DNA from: Stenotrophomonas maltophilia
GTDB taxonomy: Bacteria > Pseudomonadota > Gammaproteobacteria > Xanthomonadales > Xanthomonadaceae
DNA: 64,000 nt
Reading direction: 5' to 3'
Assembly: GCA_900113425.1 (NCBI GenBank)
Contig: FOZF01000002.1
Coordinates: 823,027-887,026 of the forward strand
This document shows positions 1 to 8,519 of the stretch, one piece after another (within the stretch, counting starts at the first letter, position 1; each line of letters opens with the position of its first letter). A program made the position numbers and the translations under genes. The notes under the pieces are model-generated. The model was not told the origin of the DNA. It saw nothing but the letters and a program-made list of their open reading frames with translations, and made no database searches.

Positions 1-600
1 GATACCCGCGAGCTGCTGCGCCAGCGTGCCGACGTGCGTGCGGCCGAGCGACGGCTGGCAGCCGCCACGGCACGGGTGGGTGTGGCAACGGCCGATCTGT
101 TCCCGCGGTTGTCGCTTTCCGGTTTCGTCGGCTTCCTCGGCGGCGACGCCAATGGCCTGGTCAACGGCAACAACAAGGCCTGGTCGCTGACGCCGTCGTT
201 GAGCTGGGCGGCCTTCGATTTCGGAACCGTGCGCGCACGTCTGCGTGCCAGCAAGGCCGAGGCGGAGGGCGTTGCCGCGCAGTACGAGCAGACGGTGCTG
301 CTGGCACTGGAAGACACCGAGAACGCGCTGACACGCTACTCCAAGCAGCAGGCACGGCTGGCGATCGTGGTGGAGCAGGCGCAGGCCGCACGACGGGCCG
401 AGTCGCTGGCGCAGATCCGCTATCGCGAGGGCTCGGAAGACTTCCTGACCCTGCTCGACGCGCAGCGCACCCAGCTGGCCGCCGATGATGCACTGGCGGC
501 CGCCGAGGCGGAGGTCAACGTCAGCGTAGTCGGCGTGTACAAGGCGCTGGGTGGTTGGGGCCAGTCTCCACAGGCGCCGAGCGTGGCACAGGTGAATTGA
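1..600 (+). CDS. RND efflux outer-membrane factor, NodT/OprM family (3' part)
   Basis: Only the last 199 codons are present; the reading frame is open at base 1. The protein belongs to the NodT/OprM outer-membrane factors that form the exit duct of tripartite RND pumps. Visible signs are long heptad-like Ala/Arg/Leu helices, the beta-strand stretch LFPRLSLSGFVGFLGG, and the late motif IRYREGSEDFLTLLDAQR, a hallmark of the second half of this family. It ends in TGA at 598-600. The pump genes would lie to the left of the window. Because the next recognisable operon is a LuxR-solo/hchA pair, this could be SmeX of the SmeVWX pump, which I recall being near that pair in S. maltophilia K279a. That is inference and the sequence here does not settle it. 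Confidence 0.9.
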   Translation, partial: DTRELLRQRADVRAAERRLAAATARVGVATADLFPRLSLSGFVGFLGGDANGLVNGNNKAWSLTPSLSWAAFDFGTVRARLRASKAEAEGVAAQYEQTVLLALEDTENALTRYSKQQARLAIVVEQAQAARRAESLAQIRYREGSEDFLTLLDAQRTQLAADDALAAAEAEVNVSVVGVYKALGGWGQSPQAPSVAQVN

Positions 601-902
601 CCGGACGGGGACGGAGGCAGTGGCCTCCGTCCTCTTTCCGGTCAGGGTCACCGATGAGCGGGCGCCTGCCGCCCAGCGCGGCGGCGCGGAAGCGAGCGCC
701 TTCGTCGGCGGCTGCGTCCTGGCCGTCGATGATGAGTACGGCCCGACAGCGCTGGTGTGCCATGCCGTCCTCCACACTTTGCGAACTCAGGCAGGGCAGC
801 GCGGCGTGAGCCGTGGACACCGTCACATTCATGACGCTTCTGACTCTCCCGGAAGCGCCTTCTGCCGTGTAACAAGTGGGGCGGGCCACCAGAGGACAGG
901 CG
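601..902. other. Intergenic stretch, no gene supported
   Basis: These 302 bases lie between the efflux gene and a small membrane-protein gene. I see no convincing terminator, repeat or RNA. A minus-strand frame across 601-830 is open, but it has no ribosome binding site and no family resemblance. Confidence 0.5.
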
Positions 903-1166
903 ATGACGGACGGCAAGCGGGATACCCAACGAATGTTGTTCGGCGATCCGGGACCACCCGGTGCAGGACTGTCCGTCGCGGTGGTCGTGCTGCTGGTGCT
1001 GGCGATGCTGGCCGCGGCCATCGGCTTCGTACGGCTGCCGGACTCGATGCTGGGCCTGGGCCTGATCGGCGTGGCCGTGCTGCTCGCCATCGGCGCCCGC
1101 ATCTGCCAGGCGCGCGATCAGCACCAGGCGCTCTATCGCCTGTTGGCGCGGCAGCCGCCGCGGTGA
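903..1166 (+). CDS. Small membrane protein of unknown function
   Basis: Eighty-seven residues. The ATG at 903 is chosen over an upstream ATG at 876 because AGAGGACAGG sits directly before it as a ribosome binding site. Residues from about 20 to 65 form two hydrophobic segments (a Val/Leu/Ala run, then MLGLGLIGVAVLLAIG), flanked by charged ends, so the product is probably an inner-membrane hairpin with both ends in the cytoplasm. I do not recognise a family. It ends 18 bp before the stop of the convergent EEP hydrolase. Confidence 0.6.
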   Translation: MTDGKRDTQRMLFGDPGPPGAGLSVAVVVLLVLAMLAAAIGFVRLPDSMLGLGLIGVAVLLAIGARICQARDQHQALYRLLARQPPR

Positions 1167-1184
1167 ACGCGGCGGCAACCCGAC

Positions 1185-2039
1185 TCAGGGCCGGGGCCAG
1201 TCCAGCTCGACCACCAGCGGGAAGTGATCCGAGGGCAGCACGCCGTCGATGCGACGGTCATCGGTCAGGAAGCTGCGCGCACGAAAGCCTCTCACCAGTA
1301 CCCAGTCCAGCTGCGTGGTGGCCTTGCCGGTGAAATCATGGAAGGTCAGGCGCGGCCCGTGGGGAGACGCCACCTGGGTGCGCGTGTCCTGCAGAACGCG
1401 GGTGAGCGTCGCGTAGGTTCCGCCCCCGGGTTCACTGTTGAAGTCGCCCGTCAGCACCACCGGCAGATCCGGCGGCAGTGTCGCCACCCGCCTGCCGATC
1501 AGCTCGGCCCCCTTGACCCGGCGCGGTTCGTCTTCGTCGCGATAGGGCAGGTGAGTGTCCATGAAGTAGAAGCGGCGGCCATCGTCAAGGCGACGGAACA
1601 GGGCCCAGGTCACCATGCGCGGGTACAGGTTGCCCCAGGTGATGCTGCCGGCGACCTCCGGTGTATCGGACAGCCAGAAGTTGCCTGATTCCTCCACGGC
1701 CAGCACCCGCGTGTCATAGAACACGCCCATGTGCTCATCGCCGCTGCCGCCGCGCCGTCCTTCACCGAACCACGCGTAGCCGGGCAGGTGGCCGGCCAGA
1801 TAGTCGGCCTGTTCCTGCACCAGCTCCTGGGTGCCGATCACGGCCGGGCGGGCATCCAGGATGACCTTGACCATTGCATCGCGGCGATCCGGCCAGCGCT
1901 TGCCTGGCGCGGTATCGGCCGGGGTGCGGACATTGAAGGACATCACCTTCAGCGGCGCGGGGGCCGCCGCCCAGGCGATGGCGGGAAGAGCGAAGGCCAG
2001 CAGCGCACACAGCGCAGGGCGACGGAAACGCGACAGCAT
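1185..2039 (-). CDS. Secreted endonuclease/exonuclease/phosphatase (EEP) family hydrolase
   Basis: 284 residues. The start at 2039 has GGAGGG about eight bases upstream, better than the ATG at 2060. An N-terminal signal peptide ends near AIAWAAA, so the enzyme is exported. The EEP fold is shown by its metal and catalytic motifs in order: SFNVRTP, GTQE, DTHLP, TGDFNSEPGG, QLDWVLV and SDHFPL. Family members hydrolyse phosphodiester or phosphomonoester bonds in nucleic acids, lipids or small molecules; the substrate here cannot be read from sequence. It stands alone, between a small membrane-protein gene and the LuxR/hchA pair. Confidence 0.88.
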   Translation of the reverse strand: MLSRFRRPALCALLAFALPAIAWAAAPAPLKVMSFNVRTPADTAPGKRWPDRRDAMVKVILDARPAVIGTQELVQEQADYLAGHLPGYAWFGEGRRGGSGDEHMGVFYDTRVLAVEESGNFWLSDTPEVAGSITWGNLYPRMVTWALFRRLDDGRRFYFMDTHLPYRDEDEPRRVKGAELIGRRVATLPPDLPVVLTGDFNSEPGGGTYATLTRVLQDTRTQVASPHGPRLTFHDFTGKATTQLDWVLVRGFRARSFLTDDRRIDGVLPSDHFPLVVELDWPRP

Positions 2040-2149
2040 CGTGGAATCCCTCCATTCCATGTAAACGATTCCATGAAGGATGGCACGGATTGGGAGAGGA
2101 GGGTATGCCGGGATGGGTCATTGGCGTGGCGACTGCGCCGGGGACGCGC

Positions 2150-2854
2150 TCAGTCTTCGATCTCGCCGCGTCGCGCGGCTGCGCGCACTGCCTGCGCCGT
2201 CGTCGCAACGCCCAGGCGCTGGCGCGCGCGGCGCAGGTGATTCTCCACGGTGCGCGCGGACAACCCCAGCGTGGCAGCGATCTCTGCCTGGCGCCGGCCG
2301 GCGGCGACCCAGCGCAGAACCTCGCGTTCCCGTATGCTCAGTCCGCCCACGGGGCGTTCGGCCGGTGCTTCGGCCAGCCGGCGGGCAGCGCGGAATGCCG
2401 CTGTGCCGGCAGACTCCAGCAGCAGCCGGGCAGGCGCAGAAGCGTCGATGATCGTTCCGGCGAAACTGATCGCCCCTTCCAGCCCGGTGGTTCCGAATAC
2501 GGGCACCTGCAGCCCATGCAGACCGTCGCCGCGGGGGTGCCTGACCACCTGGTAGCGGGCACCCCGCACGCCCTCGCGCTTGCTCCAGAAGAACGGGGCA
2601 TCGCTGTCGAGCACGTGGCGGTTGACCGGGCAGGCGTGCAGGTAGCGGGCAAGATCGGTTTCACGCCCTTCGCCCAGCCAATCGCCCTCGATCCAGTACA
2701 CACGGTGGGCGCCGCGTTCCAGCCCGGTGCCGGCCGCAAACAGCAGCACGCGATCGTAGCCCAGGGGCGCGGCGATCGAACGAAGCAGCGCGCCGATCCC
2801 GGTGATCGAACGCGCCCGCTCCAGTTCCAGCAGCGTCGGCACCAGCGCGGTCAC
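2150..2854 (-). CDS. smoR: LuxR-family regulator with autoinducer-binding domain (LuxR solo, SmoR-like)
   Basis: 234 residues: an autoinducer-binding domain (about 15-160) and a C-terminal LuxR helix-turn-helix (about 172-230, LSIREREVLRWVAAGRRQAEI and RTVENHL). No luxI-type synthase is present, so it is a LuxR solo that would sense acyl-homoserine lactones made by other bacteria. The Trp of FFWSK is kept, but the Asp-Pro pair that contacts the ligand amide in TraR-like proteins appears as Cys75-Pro76. The gene starts five bases after hchA ends, so the two are probably one transcript. S. maltophilia SmoR is described as a solo next to hchA; I assign the symbol from that context and the domain match. 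Confidence 0.8.
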   Translation of the reverse strand: MTALVPTLLELERARSITGIGALLRSIAAPLGYDRVLLFAAGTGLERGAHRVYWIEGDWLGEGRETDLARYLHACPVNRHVLDSDAPFFWSKREGVRGARYQVVRHPRGDGLHGLQVPVFGTTGLEGAISFAGTIIDASAPARLLLESAGTAAFRAARRLAEAPAERPVGGLSIREREVLRWVAAGRRQAEIAATLGLSARTVENHLRRARQRLGVATTAQAVRAAARRGEIED

Positions 2855-2859
2855 GGCGT

Positions 2860-3732
2860 TCAGCGCCCTGCCAGCGCGTCCAGCAGGGTGCGTGCGGCCA
2901 GCTGGCCGAGTGCATTGCCGGCCAACGGACTGTCGCCTGTCAGCAGCAGGCGATCCTGCAGCACGCTGCCATCAATGCCCTCGTTGACGATCTGCACACC
3001 CTGCTGCGCGAGCTTTTCACCGAAGAACCACGGCAGTTGTCCGGGCATGTAGCCGATGTCCGGCGTCTGCCGGTCCATCGCATCGGGGAAGGCGCAGATG
3101 CGGTAGCCACGGAACAGCGAGTCACCGCCCGCTTCATCGATCCCGGCAGCCAACAACGCTGCAGGGCCGTGGCAGAGCGTGATGATGTAGCGCTGCTGCG
3201 CCATCGCCCAGTGCAGCGCCTTGCTGACCGCGCGGCTCTCCGGCAGACCGATCAGTGCGCCATGCCCGCCCGGAATGAAGATGGCTGCATAGTCCGACGC
3301 CGCGTCCAGCGAGGCCACGATGTCGTCCAGCACCTTCGGCTGGCGGAACCGCGCCTGGTAGCGTTCGTACAGATCGCCGATGTCGCGGTCCTCGCCAGGG
3401 AACGCCCACCATTCGAACTTCACGGCGTTGCCGGACAGGGTTGCCACATCGAAGTCGAAGCCGGCCTTGTCCAGGTGATACATCGGCAGCAGGGTTTCGA
3501 CCGGGTGATTGCCGGTGGAGAACAGGTGGCCGTTGGCGGTCGGCAGGTAGCGCTCGTCGGCGCCGATCATCAGTATCTTCCAGCGGCCATCCCGGCGCGC
3601 GTCGGCATAGTCCGCGCCGGACAGATTGCTGGTGGGTGACGTGAACTGCGAGAGCGACCAGGGCGAGGGAAAGAAGGCATCGCGCTCGGCCGGGTCGGCG
3701 CTGGGCTGGCGGCTGAGGTCCCGGGTGTTCAT
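2860..3732 (-). CDS. hchA: Glyoxalase III / protein deglycase Hsp31
   Basis: 290 residues, DJ-1/PfpI superfamily, Hsp31 branch. In E. coli this protein is a heat-inducible holdase that also converts methylglyoxal to lactate without glutathione. The nucleophile elbow is TLCHGP with Cys187 and His188; Glu79 (HPVET) and Asp217 (FPDAMD) match the other catalytic positions. The motif IFIPGGHGA is also typical. I start at MNTRDLS (3732) because the family begins about there; in-frame ATGs upstream would add an unrelated leader. It is first in a two-gene transcript with the LuxR solo, which suggests that regulator controls it, as described for SmoR. Confidence 0.92.
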   Translation of the reverse strand: MNTRDLSRQPSADPAERDAFFPSPWSLSQFTSPTSNLSGADYADARRDGRWKILMIGADERYLPTANGHLFSTGNHPVETLLPMYHLDKAGFDFDVATLSGNAVKFEWWAFPGEDRDIGDLYERYQARFRQPKVLDDIVASLDAASDYAAIFIPGGHGALIGLPESRAVSKALHWAMAQQRYIITLCHGPAALLAAGIDEAGGDSLFRGYRICAFPDAMDRQTPDIGYMPGQLPWFFGEKLAQQGVQIVNEGIDGSVLQDRLLLTGDSPLAGNALGQLAARTLLDALAGR

Positions 3733-3858
3733 GCGGCTGTCCTGCTGTCGGAGAGGTGCGGCCAGCATAGGAGGCTCCATGCACACGTGCGATGAGGGAT
3801 TTCCCGCAACGGCTGACCCGCCGTCTCCGCCGCTGGCGGGAACGGCGATCAGCCTGCG

Positions 3859-5868
3859 CTATTCATCACGCCGGTCGTGCGCCTGCATGTCTTCATGCAG
3901 GATGCGCCTGAGCTCCACGATGGCGGGCGTGGCTTCCTGCACGCTGTGACCGGACACGATCACCTTCTCCGATTCGGCGCCCGGCAGGTGCGAACTCCAG
4001 TAGGGCACCAGTCCGTCGCTGGTCTGCTCCAGCGGTCCATCGGCTTTGGCGCGCGCGATGATGGAGTGATAGCGCACGCTGGGGGACATCGGCAGATCGG
4101 CGACGGCCTTGACGAAGGGGTCATCCTTGTCGAGATTCTGGATGCTGTTCATCTGGTAGCCGTGCTTGCCGTCGTCGCGATCGACGTGGCCGTCGTTGGC
4201 GATCGTCGCCACGTCCTCCAGCACGGTCAGTGGCAGCCGTACCAGACGGCCGATCCAGCGCCCGAGGCGGGTACCGGCAACGTCGGTGCCGCGATGCGGG
4301 GTGGCAATGAACACCACCCGTGAAATCTCCGGTTCCGGCTTGAACGTGAGCACCGGCGCGCCGCGGGTGCGCAGCAGCTCGCGCTGTGCCGGCGTCATCT
4401 GCGCAGTTGCCAGCAGGGTCTCGACCAGATGGTCGCCGGACGAAGACACCATCAGCCGCGAGATCACTCCGCCCATGCTGTGCCCGACCAGCACCATGTC
4501 ATGCGAGGCCGCGGCCTTTCCGGTGGGATCGAAGTGCTGCAGCACCTCGGCCAGCATGTGGCGGATCGCATCGTGGCTCATCGCGATGGGCATGTTGGTC
4601 GGGTAGTAGAACTGCCACACCTGGAAGTCCCGGCGGATCTCATCGTCGCGCATCAGCTCGTTGGCGACGTTGACCCATGCCTCCGGGCTGCTTGCCAGGC
4701 CGTGGATCATCAACAGTACGCGGCGCTTCGGGTCGTAGGGCTGCATCATGTACAGATGCGGCGTATCGATGCCGCCCTTGCTGCCGAACAGCGAGCGCAG
4801 CGATTGCCGGCTGAAGTTGGAGCGTGCGAGCCACAGCGCGTAGCCTGCCGTGAAGTTGGCCGCCAGTGGCACCTGCTGGCCATGCAGGGTGACTTCCGAA
4901 ACCTGGTAGGGATCGTGGATCTCCACCTCCGGCTCGTCGTCGTGCAGGACTTCCCACAGGTTGTCGCCGGAGAACCGCAGCAGCACCGACATCGAGGGTG
5001 AAGGCATTTCGCTCCAGCTGCGTTGTACCGGTGCAGCGGCGCTGGCCTCGGCAGCAGGCGTGCCCACGTCGCTGCCGGGATCATCCATCACCGCCACCAG
5101 CTCGGCGCCGAAGCCATCCCGGCGATGCACGCTGCGCAGGGTGCCGGTGAACGAAAGCGCTGCGGCGGGAACCAGCTCCCTCGGCGTACGTTCGTCCAAT
5201 GGCGAGCCGTCGTCCGATGGCGCCAGCACAAAGGTCCATCGTCCCAGCTGGAAGCGGCTGGTGTCGCTGTGCACCCGGCCGGTGGCGTAGGCCTCGAACA
5301 GCTGCACGGAGGCTTCCTGCACGGCCAGGTTGTAGTAGTCCCGCACCTGCGTCTGGCGATCCTCGAAACCCCGCTGGTTGGCGGTGCGCTCGGTGAAGAA
5401 CAGATAGGCGTAGGCCTGCCTCGCAACCTGCATCCACGCATCCAGACGCGGCTGGAACCCGGCGTCCAGTTCGGTGACCACGGCCTTGGCGCGGCCTTCC
5501 GCGGAGTACTCGCGCTTGGGGGCGGGCATGGTCAATGCGTACTGCAGCCAGAGTTCGGCCAGGGCCGAGCGCTTGTCTTCCTCGCGCACGACGATGCTGG
5601 CCTCCATTGCATCGATGCAGGGTGGGCCAGGCCTGGCGCAGACGCCCTCGTCCAGGCCGGCCACGCGCAGGGTTTCCAGGGTGGCCGAGCTGAGCTTGCC
5701 GGTGGTGAGGATGTCACCGCGCTTGAGGGCGATGTACTGGCCGGGAGTAACCGAGGCGACCTGCACCGAGGGTCCGAACTGGCGCAGGGTGGCGCAGCCG
5801 CTCAGCGCAAGCAGCAGGGTGAAGACGAGAGCCGTGCGGCCGACGATGCCCATTCCCGTGGTTGCCAT
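3859..5868 (-). CDS. Large lipoprotein with alpha/beta-hydrolase (lipase-like) domain
   Basis: 669 residues. The N-terminus has a lipoprotein signal with lipobox LSGC (Cys25). Residues 30-370 are a long region I cannot assign. From about 383 an alpha/beta-hydrolase domain follows: oxyanion segment LLMIHGLASSPEAW, nucleophile elbow VGHSMGG with Ser464, and a likely catalytic His641 in SGHSVQ. AGGAGG lies eight bases before the ATG at 5868, which fixes the start. It probably acts on lipids or esters at the envelope. It is monocistronic, and the long N-terminal extension makes it much larger than ordinary lipases. Confidence 0.82.
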   Translation of the reverse strand: MATTGMGIVGRTALVFTLLLALSGCATLRQFGPSVQVASVTPGQYIALKRGDILTTGKLSSATLETLRVAGLDEGVCARPGPPCIDAMEASIVVREEDKRSALAELWLQYALTMPAPKREYSAEGRAKAVVTELDAGFQPRLDAWMQVARQAYAYLFFTERTANQRGFEDRQTQVRDYYNLAVQEASVQLFEAYATGRVHSDTSRFQLGRWTFVLAPSDDGSPLDERTPRELVPAAALSFTGTLRSVHRRDGFGAELVAVMDDPGSDVGTPAAEASAAAPVQRSWSEMPSPSMSVLLRFSGDNLWEVLHDDEPEVEIHDPYQVSEVTLHGQQVPLAANFTAGYALWLARSNFSRQSLRSLFGSKGGIDTPHLYMMQPYDPKRRVLLMIHGLASSPEAWVNVANELMRDDEIRRDFQVWQFYYPTNMPIAMSHDAIRHMLAEVLQHFDPTGKAAASHDMVLVGHSMGGVISRLMVSSSGDHLVETLLATAQMTPAQRELLRTRGAPVLTFKPEPEISRVVFIATPHRGTDVAGTRLGRWIGRLVRLPLTVLEDVATIANDGHVDRDDGKHGYQMNSIQNLDKDDPFVKAVADLPMSPSVRYHSIIARAKADGPLEQTSDGLVPYWSSHLPGAESEKVIVSGHSVQEATPAIVELRRILHEDMQAHDRRDE

Positions 5869-5954
5869 ACGATCCTCCTGCGCGGTCGCGCCACTCTAGC
5901 GGGAGGTATGTCAAGGCGGAAGCGGCGGGCGCCGGTTGCATCAGCGGCCGGTCG

Positions 5955-6056
5955 TCAATCGTCCCGATCGCTGTTGCGGATTGCCAGGACCACCGCAGCA
6001 GAACATGCCAGGACACCGAGCAGGAAGCCGATGGCCATGCCGTCGAACCAGTTCAT
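5955..6056 (-). CDS. Possible 33-residue single-span membrane protein
   Basis: A short frame in the gap between the lipase lipoprotein and the subtilase. It begins MNWFDGMAIGFLLG, continues as a hydrophobic helix of about twenty residues, and ends with a charged tail RNSDRDD. Shape and charge fit a small inner-membrane protein. An alternative start three codons upstream (6065) exists. Neither start has a clear ribosome binding site, so this is tentative. Confidence 0.35.
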   Translation of the reverse strand: MNWFDGMAIGFLLGVLACSAAVVLAIRNSDRDD

Positions 6057-6153
6057 GGGTTGCATGCCGGGAGCGTTGAGGAAGGGGGCCTGTGGGTATG
6101 ACCGAAGGGCAGCGCGTGGCGCAGCGGCCGCGGCGGGCCGCTGCGCCCTGGCC

Positions 6154-7653
6154 TCAGTTGCTGGCCTCCCGGACAGCTTCCGCGGCGTCGATGATGCCCG
6201 GGCCGCAACCGCCCGGGCAGTTGGCCGCCGCGATCGGATGGGCGGTGCGGCGCAGGATGTCCTTGACCTGGCTGGTGGTCTTCGGCACCGGTGCCACCGC
6301 CTGCATCAGCGCGACGACGCCGGCCACGTGCGGTGCCGCCATCGAAGTGCCGGACATGAAATCAAAGGCATTGTTGCCCACCGTGGACAGAACGCCCTGC
6401 GCCGGATGCTGGCGGGTCGGTGCGCAGTTGGTCGAGTTCGGGGGTGTGGCCAGAGGCAGGAACTCCCCCACCGAGGCGCGGCACGACCACGTCTCACCGC
6501 CGGGCGCGGTGATGTGGATGCCTGCACCGTAGTTGGAGTAGAACGCGCGGCGCCCGCCCTGGTCGTTCGCGGCCACCGCGATCACGCCGTTGCAGTTCGC
6601 CGGTGCGAACTCGGACACATCGAGGTTGCTGTTGCCCGCCGCGACCACCACGAGGGTGCCGGTGGCCGTGATGTCGTCGATCGCATCCTGCTCGGCCGGC
6701 GAACAGGGCCGACGGCCGCCCAGGCTGAGATTGATGACCTCGGCCGGGTTGGCATTGGCGGGAACACCCGGCACGGCGATGCCAGCGCTCCAGAGCATGC
6801 CGTCGATGATGTCATCCGAGCCGCCATTGCCCTGATTGCCCAGCACGCGTACCGGTACGACCTTCGCGTTGTAGGCCACGCCGGCCACACCGATCTGGTT
6901 GTTGGTTACCGCCGCGACGGTTCCCGCAACGTGGGTGCCATGCGCGATGTCCGAGGCGTCGAAGGCATCCGCATCACGGCCATCGCCATCGTCGGAGCCA
7001 CCACAGCCGGCAGTGTAGCCACCCAGGATGCACTGCCGATTGCTGAACGGCCGGGTGGAGGAAATCATGTCGTAGCCCGGCAGCAGGTTCGGCTGCAGGT
7101 CGCTGTTGTCGAGATAGCCCGAATCGATCACCGCCACTACGACGCCCTGGCCGGTGGAGCGATCCCATGCCGCCGGCACGCGTGCGCCGCTGACGGGATT
7201 GCTGTAGTGCCACTGTTCGGCGTAACGCGGATCGTTGGGTGTGGCGAACGCACTCATCATGAAGTTCGGCTGCACATATTCGACGTCCGGGTCGTCGGCG
7301 ATGCGCTGCATCAGGATCTCGGCCTCCGGACGATCCAGTGCCTTGTCTGTCCTGATCACGTCGGCGCCGCCACCCATGCGTCGCTGATGCGCCACCGCCG
7401 CGGCCTGCGCGGCACCGACCGAGCGCTTGCTGCGTTGCTGCGCGCCCAGGCGTTGCTTCAGCGCATCCTGGGCGGTGTCGGCAGAGACGCGTTTGCGGCT
7501 GCCATCGCGGTACTTGACGATGAAACTGCTGTATTGCTGGTTGTTGTCCATGCCCCGTGTCCAGACACGTTCGGTGGATTGGGCGAAGGCAGGAGCACTG
7601 GCCAGGACCAGGGTAATGGCACTGGCAAGGGAAACCCGAAGCGACGTACGCAT
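6154..7653 (-). CDS. Secreted subtilisin-like serine protease (S8 family)
   Basis: 499 residues. A signal peptide (cleavage near AFA-QS) is followed by a prodomain to about residue 130 (the I9-like stretch YVQPNF closes it) and then the S8 catalytic domain. The triad is Asp177 (VVAVIDSGY), His238 (HGTHVAGT) and Ser437 (SGTSMAAPH); Asn341 (AAGNSN) forms the oxyanion hole. Related S. maltophilia extracellular proteases often carry an extra C-terminal domain; this one stops right after the catalytic core (GIIDAAEAVREASN), so secretion probably relies on the general pathway. It is monocistronic and runs away from ssrA. Confidence 0.93.
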   Translation of the reverse strand: MRTSLRVSLASAITLVLASAPAFAQSTERVWTRGMDNNQQYSSFIVKYRDGSRKRVSADTAQDALKQRLGAQQRSKRSVGAAQAAAVAHQRRMGGGADVIRTDKALDRPEAEILMQRIADDPDVEYVQPNFMMSAFATPNDPRYAEQWHYSNPVSGARVPAAWDRSTGQGVVVAVIDSGYLDNSDLQPNLLPGYDMISSTRPFSNRQCILGGYTAGCGGSDDGDGRDADAFDASDIAHGTHVAGTVAAVTNNQIGVAGVAYNAKVVPVRVLGNQGNGGSDDIIDGMLWSAGIAVPGVPANANPAEVINLSLGGRRPCSPAEQDAIDDITATGTLVVVAAGNSNLDVSEFAPANCNGVIAVAANDQGGRRAFYSNYGAGIHITAPGGETWSCRASVGEFLPLATPPNSTNCAPTRQHPAQGVLSTVGNNAFDFMSGTSMAAPHVAGVVALMQAVAPVPKTTSQVKDILRRTAHPIAAANCPGGCGPGIIDAAEAVREASN

Positions 7654-7867
7654 GAATACAGTTCCTTTGTGAAAGGTGCGATGAGCCGGTCGTGCCCTGG
7701 GGCTCGACTCGAGATGAGGGGGATGTCCGCGCGGTCTCCTTTCTGATGGCGACCTTGAACGAACGGCTTCGCAGTCCGTTATCCCCCAGTGTGGGGGGTA
7801 GGAATTTTCTGAACTGGTTTACCGATGTCGAGATCGGCACGCGCGGCGAGGGTGTGTACCGCAGGCA

Positions 7868-7912
7868 ATAAAAAAGCCCGGAGATCCCCTTCTGGCGGGA
7901 ATTTCCGGGCTT
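7868..7912 (-). terminator. Rho-independent terminator of ssrA
   Basis: On the minus strand GCCCGGA (7904-7910) pairs with TCCGGGC (7876-7882) and is followed by a run of T. It lies 25 bases past the tmRNA 3' end. Confidence 0.85.
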
Positions 7913-7937
7913 CTCCGGTCCTTGGCGGACCGCTCGT

Positions 7938-8291
7938 TGGTGGAGGTGGGCGGAATTGAACCGCCGTCCGAAGGCACTCCATCCCCAGCACTACATGCTT
8001 AGCTCGCCGTTGAATCTCGTCCCCGAACAGCACGGCGTGCAAAGCGCATCCGGGAACCAGCCTGTTGTGTTCTAGTGCCGGACTGACAGGCAGCCGTCCA
8101 GCGCGATTCCATGATAGTGACTCTACACCGCGAGCATGGACACAAGCGGTTTCGAGGCTTAGGCCTTAAGCGGCCAGAGCGTAGTTGTCGTCGTTGGCAA
8201 CTAGAGTTTTGCAGCTGGATTTACGAGGAAAGCTACCCCCTCGGCATGCGCCAGGCGACTTCACAACCCCCGTCGAAACCAATGCACCCCC
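7938..8291 (-). ncRNA. ssrA: Transfer-messenger RNA (tmRNA)
   Basis: About 354 nt. The 5' end GGGGGTG (8285-8291) pairs with the 3' CACCTCC before CCA (3' end at 7938), giving the tRNA-like acceptor stem. The 3' part holds a T-arm with GGTTCAATTCC. The 5' part contains TTTCGACGGGGG, a conserved tmRNA segment. tmRNA frees ribosomes stalled on broken messages by acting first as alanyl-tRNA and then as template for a degradation tag. Its protein partner SmpB is encoded about 850 bp away on the same strand. tmRNA 3' ends are common integration sites for genomic islands, but none is visible here. Confidence 0.96.
8166..8198 (-). other. tmRNA tag-peptide reading frame (ANDDNYALAA)
   Basis: Ten codons inside ssrA encode ANDDNYALAA followed by TAA. 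The tail ALAA is the ClpXP-type degron of the E. coli tag. It is not an independent gene: resume translation starts here after the alanine charged on tmRNA. Confidence 0.93.
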
Positions 8292-8519
8292 GGTTTCTAC
8301 AGTGCTGCAAGGTAAGGGCCGATTCCGTGTCACCACGGGCAGGGCCTGCCCAACGGTTGTCATGCTACGGCAAAACAGCTGAACAGTCACCTCGCGCGGC
8401 CGGTCAATCCGCAACACGTTGTACTGCCTGTGTCATAGCGGATTGCTAACGTCTCCGGCACGGATTTGCGACACACTGGTCGTGACCATCCAGGGCAGGA
8501 CAGAGACGGGAGACTGTGG

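Noticed and set aside
601..830. Minus-strand frame beginning MAHQRCRAVLIIDG
   Set aside because: No ribosome binding site, no known family, and it runs into the end of the efflux gene.
5023..7746. Long plus-strand open frame opposite the lipase and subtilase genes
   Set aside because: Antisense shadow; both minus-strand genes have catalytic motifs and ribosome binding or signal sequences.
8166..8417. 83-codon frame ending in ANDDNYALAA
   Set aside because: It is the tmRNA read as if it were mRNA; only the last ten codons are translated, as the tag.
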